From: a virus
Direction: 5' to 3' (one strand)
IMG/VR virus record: IMGVR_UViG_3300037882_001597
Coordinates: 1 to 29,336 of that record
DNA: 29,336 bases
The position numbers were made by a program, and so were the translations under genes. This document shows positions 19,099-26,797 of the stretch, piece after piece; within the stretch, counting starts at the first letter, position 1; each line of letters opens with the position of its first letter. The notes below the pieces were generated by a model, which worked only from the letters and a program-made list of their open reading frames with translations, was not told where the DNA came from and searched no databases.

Positions 19099-20568
19099 AT
19101 GGCTAATATCCCAGCGTCAGACATCATTCAGACAGATCCCGGCCTGGGAACGGCCGGAACCATCCAAAATCGCGTTATGGTTTTCGGCATTTCAAGCGCC
19201 GGAACCGTTGCTTCCCCTCAGTTTTTCACTTCCCCCGCTAAGCTCGTAGCGGCCTTCGGTTATGGCCCGGGCGTCGAAGAGGCTTTGCAGATCCTCGCGT
19301 ATAGCGGCGGCCCCGTGGGCTTCACTCGCGTCAATGGCTCGGTAGCGGCATCAAATAGCGCGGTAACGCCTAGCGGGGCTGGCCCCACGGTAACGCTCAC
19401 CGGGACGTCGCTTTTCGACGCTGGTCTCATTGTTGAGATCACGACCGGCGGCGCTCTTGGTGTAGGTCGATTCCGCTACACTCTCGACAATAACAGCGCG
19501 ATCCTTTCGACCGAGCGAACCTATTCCGGAACGCTCCTAATTCCGGCTGGCGGAACCTACGCGATCCCCGGGTGCGGTGTCACTATCAACTTTGCGGCCG
19601 GTACCTATGTCCTGGCAGACACTTACAGCGCAACCCTGAACTGCGCAGGATACGCTTCGGCGGACGTAACCACGGCCCTTACAGCGGCCCTGGCGAGCCT
19701 CAACCCGTGGCGCGTCGCTCACCTCTCGGGAACGCTCAAGTGCGGAAACGCTACGGCGTGGGCTGGCATCATCGCGGCCGTTCAAAGCTCGTTGGCATCG
19801 CAGGAAGCGCAAGAGGTTTACAAGGCCTTCGTTGCTCCGACTTCGGCGGATCAGAGTGTAACGGCCGCGGCGGCTATCTCGGCCATTGGCGCAACGGTCG
19901 CGAATCGCGGTCTAGTCGCCCACGGTCTCGCGCGCTATACCGCTCAGTATTCGATTATTGGTCGCGGTTTCGTGGACATGAGTTCAACGGTAGCTTTCGG
20001 CGTTCAGATCGCACGGGTTGCGATTTCGACCGACCTAAAGCGAGTAGTTAGCGGAGCCCTCCCGGGCGTCTACAAGCTCTATTACGACGAATCAATCGAT
20101 GCGGGCGGCCTGGACGACGTTCAGATTTCGAGCCTTCGAACCTGGAAGAATCGTAAGCCCGCGGGCTTCTACATCACCCAAGGGCGAATCAAAGCGGCAT
20201 CCGGTTCCGACTTCACTCACTGGCCACGGCGCATCATCTTAGACGTGGCTTCCGAGATTGCCTACGAAAAGACGGTGCTATTCATCGGTCGCGGAGTTCG
20301 CACGAATGCGGATGGCACCATCATCGAAACCGACGCTAAGAACCTCGAAAAGGAAGTGAACGACGCGCTTGAAGCGCAACTCGTTAACACCAAAAACGAG
20401 GACGGTACCGGCGGACACGCAACGGCCGCGCGATACGTTGTCGATACCTCGACCAACTTCGCTAGCACGGGCACTATCGAAGGCACCGTTTCGGTAAAGC
20501 CTACGATTTACGCCGACTATGTTAGCACTCGCGTAGGCTTCTCCCTCGCCACTTCGGCCGCTAGCTAA
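19099..20568 (+). CDS. Contractile tail sheath protein
   Basis: The 489-residue protein sits directly before the tube gene, in the gpL (sheath) slot of Mu-like phages. The first residues ('IIQTDPGLGTAGTIQNRVMV') are followed by an Ala/Thr/Gly-rich beta domain. The C-terminal part is typical of sheath proteins: 'LRTWKNRKPAGFYITQGRIK', 'SDFTHWPRRIILDVASEIAY', 'TIIETDAKNLEKEVNDALEA'. Sheath subunits form the helical outer cylinder that shortens to drive the tube through the cell envelope. AAAGG is seven bases before the ATG. Confidence comes from size, C-terminus and gene order. Confidence 0.85.
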   Translation: MANIPASDIIQTDPGLGTAGTIQNRVMVFGISSAGTVASPQFFTSPAKLVAAFGYGPGVEEALQILAYSGGPVGFTRVNGSVAASNSAVTPSGAGPTVTLTGTSLFDAGLIVEITTGGALGVGRFRYTLDNNSAILSTERTYSGTLLIPAGGTYAIPGCGVTINFAAGTYVLADTYSATLNCAGYASADVTTALTAALASLNPWRVAHLSGTLKCGNATAWAGIIAAVQSSLASQEAQEVYKAFVAPTSADQSVTAAAAISAIGATVANRGLVAHGLARYTAQYSIIGRGFVDMSSTVAFGVQIARVAISTDLKRVVSGALPGVYKLYYDESIDAGGLDDVQISSLRTWKNRKPAGFYITQGRIKAASGSDFTHWPRRIILDVASEIAYEKTVLFIGRGVRTNADGTIIETDAKNLEKEVNDALEAQLVNTKNEDGTGGHATAARYVVDTSTNFASTGTIEGTVSVKPTIYADYVSTRVGFSLATSAAS

Positions 20569-20582
20569 AGGAACCTAAGAAA

Positions 20583-21023
20583 ATGGCAACTTATCCCAAT
20601 ACTACAGGTTTCGTTTACTCGTTCGAGCGTGGCGAAATCACCATGAATGGCCGCAGTTGGCGCGTGAAAAGCGTTGACGTGGACCAGCCGACCGAAGAAG
20701 GGCAGCTAGAAGGAAACGCTAGCACGCCAGGCGGACGTACCACCGGAAGCATGAAACTCGGCGAGGGCACGGTTGAGTTTTCGACTGAAGCCGACCGCGC
20801 GGATTTCATCACCGCTCTAGGGAACGCTTACCGTGAAAAAATCTGGGGTCTGACCTGGGTGCTTCGCGCTCCCGGTTCTCCGGATGTTCGAAACGAGTGC
20901 ATCGGGTGCCGTCTCTTGAGTGAGCCGATCTCGCACAAGTCCGGAACCGATGCCCTTACCGGCGAAATCAAGTTCTCGTTCCTCCAGAAGAAGTTTAACG
21001 GACTGCTCCCACACTCGACCTAA
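20583..21023 (+). CDS. Tail tube protein
   Basis: The 146-residue protein follows the sheath gene by 14 bases. It shows the beta-barrel tube pattern: 'FVYSFERGEITMNGRSWRVK', 'GGRTTGSMKLGEGTVEFSTE', 'ALTGEIKFSFLQKKFNG'. It forms the inner tube along which the tape measure runs and through which DNA passes. The length is typical (about 120-170). A stable hairpin follows its stop at 21029-21047. Confidence 0.8.
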   Translation: MATYPNTTGFVYSFERGEITMNGRSWRVKSVDVDQPTEEGQLEGNASTPGGRTTGSMKLGEGTVEFSTEADRADFITALGNAYREKIWGLTWVLRAPGSPDVRNECIGCRLLSEPISHKSGTDALTGEIKFSFLQKKFNGLLPHST

Positions 21024-21028
21024 AGACT

Positions 21029-21047
21029 TGCGGCGCTTGTCGCCGCA
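21029..21047 (+). terminator. GC hairpin after the tail tube gene
   Basis: TGCGGCG, loop CTTGT, CGCCGCA forms a perfect 7-bp stem six bases after the stop. No U-run follows, so it may reduce downstream expression or protect the 3' end of the abundant sheath-tube message and not fully terminate. The rest of the 140-base gap holds only a weak promoter-like TTGTCA at 21126. Confidence 0.45.
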
Positions 21048-21163
21048 CAAGAGAAGCGCAGCCGGTTTCCTCCCCTTTCCCGCGCGCCAGGCTCGTGTTC
21101 AATGCCTCCGACTTGTTCGGGGGCGTTGTCATATTTTCGGTCTGTTGGTGCTAGCTTTCGCCT

Positions 21164-21673
21164 ATGGCAAAGGTGGAAGTCAAATTAGACGGAAAATCAC
21201 TCACGTTCGGCGCACTCACTCAAGAGGCGTTTGATAGGCTCATCAAAAAGCAGTTCTCCGGCGATTCGGTGATGGGCGAACGTGAGCTAGTTCTCACGAG
21301 TGCCATTGAACCGGACCCGGAAGGCGCGCGCGAAATCTTCGCAAAGTTCCCGGCGGCGATTAAGCCCGTGGCGAAGGCCATCGTGGAAAGCGGGACGGGT
21401 GACGCGCCGATCCTGGGTGACGATGTTGTGAGCTGGCTTGGGGTTGATTTCGCGCGTCCCGACGTGTTCGCGTGGGAGGAGATGCGCGAAAAGCTCGGAG
21501 ACGAACGCTCTAGCCCGGGGCCTGAGATTCGCGGTTTCTTGCTTCGGCTGGCTGATAAGCCGCAAGAAGCGGGCGCGCTTTTTGAGCGTTACCCGGCATC
21601 TATCGATCCTCTTTACACTCAGGTATCCAGGCTTGCCGGGTCTGAGGTAGAGATTGTCGTAAAAAAAGACTAA
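21164..21673 (+). CDS. Tail assembly chaperone, unshifted product (gpG-type)
   Basis: The 169-residue protein begins MAKVEVKLDGKSLTFGALTQ, lies between tube and tape-measure genes, and ends VEIVVKKD. This is the place and build of the tail assembly chaperone that coats the tape measure before tube polymerisation (the lambda gpG and Mu gp41 position). Its last codons are GTA AAA AAA GAC TAA, an A-heptamer slippery site at 21661-21667. Most ribosomes would stop at TAA 21671. A minority would shift into the long downstream frame. Confidence 0.8.
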   Translation: MAKVEVKLDGKSLTFGALTQEAFDRLIKKQFSGDSVMGERELVLTSAIEPDPEGAREIFAKFPAAIKPVAKAIVESGTGDAPILGDDVVSWLGVDFARPDVFAWEEMREKLGDERSSPGPEIRGFLLRLADKPQEAGALFERYPASIDPLYTQVSRLAGSEVEIVVKKD

Positions 21674-21852
21674 GCGCGCTAGAGCAAGCGAGGCGGGACC
21701 TGTATCGCTCGGGTTGTGCTATCGCTGCGCTTTATCGCGGGGAAGAATCCGAAGACGCGCTAATCGGTGGGATGCTCGTGGCGGCGCATCACCAAGACAT
21801 AAGGCTCATGCGTGATATGCTGACTGGTGCGCTAGGTGCTAGGATAAAATGA
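21164..21852 (+). CDS. Tail assembly chaperone -1 frameshift fusion (gpGT-type)
   Basis: After the A AAA AAA heptamer (21661-21667), a -1 slip continues as RLSALEQARRDLYRSGCAIA. It then runs without stop through 'GMLVAAHHQDIRLMRDMLTG' to TGA 21850-21852, adding 61 codons for a 229-residue fusion. That stop overlaps the tape-measure ATG (ATGA), the coupling seen throughout. The -1 frame has no start codon with a good ribosome site near its beginning. In many tailed phages the shifted chaperone recruits tube subunits while both forms bind the tape measure. The site and frame are seen; the shift is inferred. Confidence 0.75.
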
Positions 21853-23705
21853 GCGATATCGAATTTGGCGTGAGGATGCAAGATCAGGTTAGCCCGGCCG
21901 CTAAGCGCGCCGGGTCTAGCTTAGACGAGCTTGCGCGCAAGATGCGCAAACAGCAGGCCGAACAAGCGCGCCTCAATCGCCAGGCTCAGCGAGACAATGC
22001 CGCTATCGTTCGCCAGGCTCAGCGCGTGGAGCGTCAACAGGCGAGCGAGCGGGCGCGCATGGTACGGGAGCGAATCCGCCTGGAGCGCTCGTCTCAGCGC
22101 GAACAAACGCGCATCATGCGGCAAGAGGCGCGAAGCCGCGAGGCTATCGCCGAACGTAAGAAGGAAAACCGCAGCGCCTTCATGGGTACGGCCGGCGGAA
22201 TGGCGGCGTCTGGCCTGGGCGCGGCGTTTGCAGTTGGTAGCGCCGCTGCCGTCGCCTTCGGTCGTGACATTTTCGACAACGCGCGCAAAGTAAACGATCT
22301 CCGGTTCTCGCTAGAGAAGCTCACCGGTCAAAAAGACGAGTTCCTCCGCCTGTCTCAGGTTTCGCGAAAGTTCGGCCTGGATATCGAGAACACAGCGCAC
22401 GACTATTCGCGACTTCTGAAAATGCAGTTTTCGCGCGGCGCGGCTATGCAATGGGTGACGCTTGGCGCCGATCTCAAGGCACTAGGCAACACGGCCGACG
22501 ACGTTAGCGGCATCATGCTCGCCGTGAGCCAGATTAAGGCGAAGGACAAGCTCCAACAGCAAGAGCTTAACCAGCTCGCCGAGCGCGGTGTTTCGATTGA
22601 GCTTGTTCGCCAGGCCTTGGCAGAGCAGATTTCAAAGCAGACCGGTAAAGAGACAACCGTCAAGGATGTCATCAAACTCCAGGAAAGCGGCGGGATCAAT
22701 TTCAACATGGCCGATCAGGCCATCCAAGCGGCGATCCTTAAAAAGCTCCATATCAAGACGGCTGGCGAGGCCGCTACCGCTTACGCCAAAACGTACGGAG
22801 GTATGATGGATCGGCTTGGCACCGGCATTCAGGCGGCGCGGATGTCGTTTGGCGCGCGGTTCGCTGGCGGTGTTCAGAAGGGCGGCGGAACTGGTTTCTC
22901 TGACCTTTTCGAAAGTATCGACAAGGGCGGCGGATCTGGAATCATTAGCAAGCTAGGAGATGCGGCCGAACGGATGGGCGTGATTTTCGACAAGATCGGC
23001 CCTCCGATTATGGAGGTGTTCTCCGCGCTTGCCGTTGGCATTTCCGAAGGCCTGGGCCTGAAAGGAATGGCTGATAGCGCAGGCTCGTTCGGGCGCTTTA
23101 TCAAAGAACTGGTTCCGACGTTCCGCGCGCTTGGTCAGGTTATCGGCGCGGTAACACTTGTCGGTGGCGGTCTGGTCGCAGCGTTTACGCTTGGCGTCGG
23201 TTTCGTTAGTCAGATGCTAGTCGGCCTGGTTAATCGAATCGTGGAGATGCCGTCCAAAATTGGCCAGGCCTTCGCTGGCATGGGCGATCTGCTTTTCGAC
23301 GCCGGTAAAGCCATCATCGGCGGGTTGGGTCGCGGAATGTCGGCGGCTTGGGAGGGAATCAAATCCCTTATGCCTGCGAAGCTGAAAGAGCTTTTAGGCA
23401 TTACCCAAGCGAGCCAAGAGATCCATTCGCCGTCGCGTCTTTGGGCCCGCGAGGTCGGCGCTCCAATCGCGCAAGGCATCGGGGCCGGTTATGACAAGGA
23501 AATGGCTAGCGCTGACATGGGCATTCCAATGCCTCGCGTTTCCGGTGGAGCTAAGGGCGGAGCTATCGGCGGTGTTAACGTTGGAGGAATCACGATTCAC
23601 GTAACCGGCAACGGTTCGCGCGAAGTCGCTCAGAGCGTCATGCAAGAGCTAGAGACAAATCTCACCCTCATTTTTAACCGCTCATTTGCGGGGGTTGGCG
23701 CCTAA
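21849..23705 (+). CDS. Tail tape measure protein
   Basis: The 618-residue protein sets tail length and is ejected before DNA. Residues about 20-108 are a very basic Gln/Arg-rich coiled coil. A hydrophobic Gly/Ala segment follows (111-138, MGTAGGMAASGLGAAFAVGS), then 'RFSLEKLTGQKDEFLRLSQV' and 'LGNTADDVSGIMLAVSQIKA'. A second hydrophobic stretch lies near 440-470. The C-terminus carries 'SQEIHSPSRLWAREVGAPIA', a common tape-measure end motif. At about 0.15 nm per residue the tail would be roughly 90 nm, an estimate from the usual rule. The start overlaps the frameshifted chaperone stop. Confidence 0.88.
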   Translation: MSDIEFGVRMQDQVSPAAKRAGSSLDELARKMRKQQAEQARLNRQAQRDNAAIVRQAQRVERQQASERARMVRERIRLERSSQREQTRIMRQEARSREAIAERKKENRSAFMGTAGGMAASGLGAAFAVGSAAAVAFGRDIFDNARKVNDLRFSLEKLTGQKDEFLRLSQVSRKFGLDIENTAHDYSRLLKMQFSRGAAMQWVTLGADLKALGNTADDVSGIMLAVSQIKAKDKLQQQELNQLAERGVSIELVRQALAEQISKQTGKETTVKDVIKLQESGGINFNMADQAIQAAILKKLHIKTAGEAATAYAKTYGGMMDRLGTGIQAARMSFGARFAGGVQKGGGTGFSDLFESIDKGGGSGIISKLGDAAERMGVIFDKIGPPIMEVFSALAVGISEGLGLKGMADSAGSFGRFIKELVPTFRALGQVIGAVTLVGGGLVAAFTLGVGFVSQMLVGLVNRIVEMPSKIGQAFAGMGDLLFDAGKAIIGGLGRGMSAAWEGIKSLMPAKLKELLGITQASQEIHSPSRLWAREVGAPIAQGIGAGYDKEMASADMGIPMPRVSGGAKGGAIGGVNVGGITIHVTGNGSREVAQSVMQELETNLTLIFNRSFAGVGA

Positions 23706-24244
23706 TGGCTTGGGGCACTTTCGACGAAAACGAGAACGTAACGCCGTCCGCTCAGGATTGGCAGACGGTCTATTTCGCTGGCACGGCAGCGCCCGGTATC
23801 GCGCGCGTGTCCGTCGTCCTTTCGAGCGACATTGACGAACGGAAGGAAGTTGAGGTCAAAAAGTCGTTCGTTATAGACAAGGGAGCAAAGCCGGTTCGGG
23901 TGACGATTGAGCTGGACCTACTACCTAACCAGCTCGCGGCCTACTATCGCGACGTTGTCCCGCTAATCGCCCCTCGGTCTAAGAGCGCTAGCCAAGTTCC
24001 GGTTAGTGTCTCTCACCCTAAGTTGCTCATGTACTCTCTCGAAATGCTCATAACTGAGCGGGTCGATGATGGCCCCATGAAACCAGGTGGAGGGATCACC
24101 ACGGTGGCGATCTCAATGGTCGAATATGAGCCAGCTCCGAAGAATTTGAAAAAGAGCAAAGCTAAGACCGAATCGAAAGCCAACGACGCCCCGCTTCCGC
24201 CGGTTAAGCCTGAGGGCGCGACTGACGAAAACTTCACCCGATGA
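23705..24244 (+). CDS. Baseplate/tail-tip protein in the gpN slot (179 aa)
   Basis: The 179-residue protein follows the tape measure with a TAATG overlap. It is beta-rich (GIARVSVVLSSDIDERKEVE; KPVRVTIELDLLPNQLAAYY). The tail is disordered and Lys-rich (APKNLKKSKAKTESKANDAP). In Mu-like phages this slot holds a long hub/DNA-circularisation protein; this one is much shorter and not recognisably related. A role as baseplate initiator or hub adaptor is inferred from position. Confidence 0.6.
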   Translation: MAWGTFDENENVTPSAQDWQTVYFAGTAAPGIARVSVVLSSDIDERKEVEVKKSFVIDKGAKPVRVTIELDLLPNQLAAYYRDVVPLIAPRSKSASQVPVSVSHPKLLMYSLEMLITERVDDGPMKPGGGITTVAISMVEYEPAPKNLKKSKAKTESKANDAPLPPVKPEGATDENFTR

Positions 24245-24879
24245 TTTCTGTTAACGGCTCCGCTGTCATCACGGCCCACGTTTCGCTCCCTAAGGTTGGG
24301 GCTTGGTCCGCTATTGTCGAGACGGCGACCGAGCTTGAGACCGGCGCTTGCACTCTCCTGGACTCGGAAACGGGACCATGGATCGGCTCCGTCACCTCGG
24401 CCGGGGGCGTTGGCGGGGTCTGGACGGCCGTAATCGTTGGCGGCAACGGTGCGCGTGCGGAACTATCGGCAACACATTTTCGCAACCTTCCGGCGTCGGG
24501 AATCGTCGCAGCCCTATGCGCAAGCGCTAGCGAGTTCCCTAGCCCTATCTCCGATCCTTCGGCGCTTGCCTCTACTCTCGGTTTCTTTTCGGTCACTCAA
24601 GGCCCAGCCTCGCACGCTTTCGAGGCGCTCGCGTCACTCTTAGGCGTTGATTGGCGCATCGGTCAAGACGGCGGCGTCTGGTACGGGACCGGGAAGCAGC
24701 TCGCACCGCCCTATCCAGCTCCGCGCATCTCCGGAGCTATCATGGGAATCAAGCGCGTGGGCGCCATTGTTGACGGCCTAACGGTCAGGCCCGGCGATAG
24801 TCTCGCGGGCATGGTTGTGCATTCGGTGGATTACTATTTCGAGCGGGGAGCGAATCGCGCCGCGATTACGCTGGAGTAA
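24241..24879 (+). CDS. Probable baseplate hub protein in the gpP slot (212 aa)
   Basis: The 212-residue beta-rich protein begins MISVNGSAVITAHVSLPKVG and has 'HAFEALASLLGVDWRIGQDG', 'VWYGTG' and 'LTVRPGDSLAGMVVHSVDYY'. The second half resembles the barrel part of hub proteins (gp27/gpP type), which bind the spike trimer. It is shorter than Mu gpP. ATG 24241 overlaps the preceding stop. Family assignment is tentative. Confidence 0.55.
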   Translation: MISVNGSAVITAHVSLPKVGAWSAIVETATELETGACTLLDSETGPWIGSVTSAGGVGGVWTAVIVGGNGARAELSATHFRNLPASGIVAALCASASEFPSPISDPSALASTLGFFSVTQGPASHAFEALASLLGVDWRIGQDGGVWYGTGKQLAPPYPAPRISGAIMGIKRVGAIVDGLTVRPGDSLAGMVVHSVDYYFERGANRAAITLE

Positions 24880-24882
24880 CAA

Positions 24883-25212
24883 ATGGCAACGGCTACCAGT
24901 GACCTAGACGGACTTCCGCGCGTAACGGTTTCGACCATCAAGGACGGATATTCGGCGACGGTGGAGATTTTGGGCCTATCGCCCAAGCGCGACATTTCGC
25001 CAGAGGAGCGCTTTTCTGGCATCGCTAGCCTCAATCCTCCGCGAGTAGTCGCAAAGACGCGTCACGAGCTTATCAGGCGGGCTATTCGCGCAACTCTCGC
25101 CAGTGTCGAGAGCACCGACGGCACGCTAGCGCCTAACACCATGGCGGCGGTCGCTTACGGCGTAGATTTCGCCACCCGCAACGCTTTCGAGGCGATGGGG
25201 CTGGACGCATGA
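24883..25212 (+). CDS. Small baseplate-region protein (109 aa)
   Basis: The 109-residue protein starts MATATSDLDGLPRVTVSTIK after GGAGTAACAA. Its N-terminal part is beta-like (GYSATVEILGLSPKRDISPE), and its C-terminal part is helical (HELIRRAIRATLASVESTDG). It lies between the hub candidate and the spike. I do not recognise it; its position suggests a baseplate or assembly role. Its stop overlaps the spike start. Confidence 0.6.
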   Translation: MATATSDLDGLPRVTVSTIKDGYSATVEILGLSPKRDISPEERFSGIASLNPPRVVAKTRHELIRRAIRATLASVESTDGTLAPNTMAAVAYGVDFATRNAFEAMGLDA

Positions 25213-25652
25213 GCGGGATGCGCGATTCGCTCGCGGCATTCATTCGCTGGGTTATGCGGGACACGGCCTATCACCGGGTATTTACAGCCGTTGTAATGGC
25301 GCCTAGTGACGGGGCGACGGTTGATTTGCTGCCGGACGATCCGACCGTCGCCGGGAATGGCTTGCAGGGCGTACCCGTCTCCTACGGCGTTCCCGGTGCT
25401 AGCGCGAAACTATTGCCAGGGATCCGGATGCTTCTCATTTTCGAGGGCGGCGATCCAAGCAAACCCCGCGCGATCTGTTTCGACGGTTCGCCGCTTGAGG
25501 TGAGTTTCGGCGGCGGCCAAAGTCCCGTGGCTAGGGTCGGTGATAATGTGACGATCAACCCGCTCGGACTCATCTCAGGCGGCCCCGGTTCGCCGGTCAC
25601 CGGATCGTGTATCGGTACCATCATGGCGGGCGCCGTTGGGGTCAAGGCGTGA
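25209..25652 (+). CDS. Baseplate spike protein (gp45-like)
   Basis: This 147-residue protein is in the Mu gp45 (spike/baseplate assembly protein V) slot. An N-terminal OB-like part ('YHRVFTAVVMAPSDGATVDL', 'GVPVSYGVPGASAKLLPGIR MLLIF') leads into a Gly/Ile/Val repeat end ('VARVGDNVTINPLGLISGGP', 'GSCIGTIMAG'), as in trimeric beta-helix spikes. The spike caps the tube and pierces the outer membrane. No HxH iron-binding tip motif is visible. ATG 25209 overlaps the previous stop. Confidence 0.7.
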   Translation: MSGMRDSLAAFIRWVMRDTAYHRVFTAVVMAPSDGATVDLLPDDPTVAGNGLQGVPVSYGVPGASAKLLPGIRMLLIFEGGDPSKPRAICFDGSPLEVSFGGGQSPVARVGDNVTINPLGLISGGPGSPVTGSCIGTIMAGAVGVKA

Positions 25653-26398
25653 CTTGCGTCTACCTGGGCGGCGGTACCATTGGCCAGCTCATACCCGGGC
25701 TCTCGGACGCGCTAGAGGCGGCCGGTGAGGGTCTCAGGTTAGCTAGGACTGAAGTGGACACCGCAATCAGTGGACTCAGCGCCGCCAGCTCCCTTCTCAG
25801 TTCCGCAGCGGCCCAAATCGAAACCGAAAAAGACGCGCTAGCTGGTACCGTTCTCAACCCGATCAATGACGCGATTTCAGCGGCCAACGGTCTGCTTTCC
25901 CAGCTTAACGCCATTGTCGATCCCAATGCATACCTAAACGCGGCGCTAGCAGCCATCAATGCAGCGGCGCTTTCGTTGGCTGGACTCGGTGGAGCGGCTT
26001 ACCTCGCGCAATCCCTAGCTGGCGCAAATGCTGGTCTCGCTTCGTTTACTTCGTCATATAATTCCGCCGTGGCCGACGTGGATGCGCTAACGAACGCCGC
26101 CAACTACCTCGGGCCCGTTCTCGACCAAATCAACACCGTGTCCAGCGCGCTTTCAGCGGCCAACGCGGCAACGCTCGGCGCCATGGTGACATATACCACG
26201 ATGCTCTCGGGCCTCGCCAATAGCGGCGTCCATGCGTTTTGGTATGACGGACCGATCTCCAATCTCGGGAGCGAACTAGACGCGGCCAGCGGGGCAAGCG
26301 GGGTTTTCGGAAGCGCCACTATCGGCGGACCGATCTTGTTCTGTAAAACGGCCGACGCGACCACACTCGCGACCCTGGAAACCATATTCGGCGCGTAA
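25649..26398 (+). CDS. Ala/Ser-rich helical structural protein (249 aa)
   Basis: The 249-residue protein starts at GTG 25649, overlapping the spike TGA (GTGA). The longer frame from 25607 lies in the spike gene. Residues 15-195 are nearly pure amphipathic helix, very rich in Ala, Ser, Leu and Asn (SGLSAASSLLSSAAAQIETE; NAALAAINAAALSLAGLGGA), so it is probably a coiled-coil bundle. The C-terminus is compact (HAFWYDGPISNLGSELDAAS). It has no counterpart in Mu between gp45 and gp46. It could be a baseplate fibre, a tube-lumen or spike-associated protein, or an ejected protein. Function unknown. Confidence 0.7.
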   Translation: MTCVYLGGGTIGQLIPGLSDALEAAGEGLRLARTEVDTAISGLSAASSLLSSAAAQIETEKDALAGTVLNPINDAISAANGLLSQLNAIVDPNAYLNAALAAINAAALSLAGLGGAAYLAQSLAGANAGLASFTSSYNSAVADVDALTNAANYLGPVLDQINTVSSALSAANAATLGAMVTYTTMLSGLANSGVHAFWYDGPISNLGSELDAASGASGVFGSATIGGPILFCKTADATTLATLETIFGA

Positions 26399-26416
26399 CC
26401 GTGTCACTCTCCGGGC

Positions 26417-26794
26417 ATGGCGGCGGAAGGTCTCGATTTCATGGGGGGCGAGGATCTTGACCCCGGTCTCCGCGAGGCGCCTAGCGCACGTTGGGCCCTG
26501 TCTGATGCGATTGTGAGGCGCCTTCGAAATCGCCAGGGCGTTCTAACTGACTTTCCGCAATACGGATGCGACCTCACGTCCATCGTCGGGACCACGGTAT
26601 CAGATACGCTGATTCGCCAGCGCGTTATTTCGCAATGTCTCGCGGAAGAGGAGGTCGAAAGCGCGACGTGCACGGTCGAACGTAGCGGGGGAAGCGTGAC
26701 CGTATCCGTCGAAGTCGAGGACGGCGAAGGGCCTTTCGAGCTGACAATCAACGTGAGCGATCTTGGGGTTGATGCGGTCTACCCGCAGGGATAA
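26417..26794 (+). CDS. Baseplate wedge protein (GPW/gp25 family, gp46-like)
   Basis: The 125-residue protein is in the Mu gp46 slot. 'ARWALSDAIVRRLRNRQGVL', 'FPQYGCDLTSIVGTTVSD', 'IRQRVISQCLAEEEVESATC' and 'LTINVSDLGVDAV' follow the gp25-like pattern (helix, then two strands). It forms part of the wedge that starts sheath assembly. The ATG at 26417 has a poor ribosome site; an in-frame ATG at 26441 with GGAAGG upstream is a plausible alternative giving MGGEDLDPG. Confidence 0.75.
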   Translation: MAAEGLDFMGGEDLDPGLREAPSARWALSDAIVRRLRNRQGVLTDFPQYGCDLTSIVGTTVSDTLIRQRVISQCLAEEEVESATCTVERSGGSVTVSVEVEDGEGPFELTINVSDLGVDAVYPQG

Positions 26795-26797
26795 ACG

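Noticed and set aside
21126-21154. TTGTCA as a promoter for the tail chaperone gene
   Set aside because: The -35 is good, but no acceptable -10 lies 16-18 bases downstream (TGCTAG at best).
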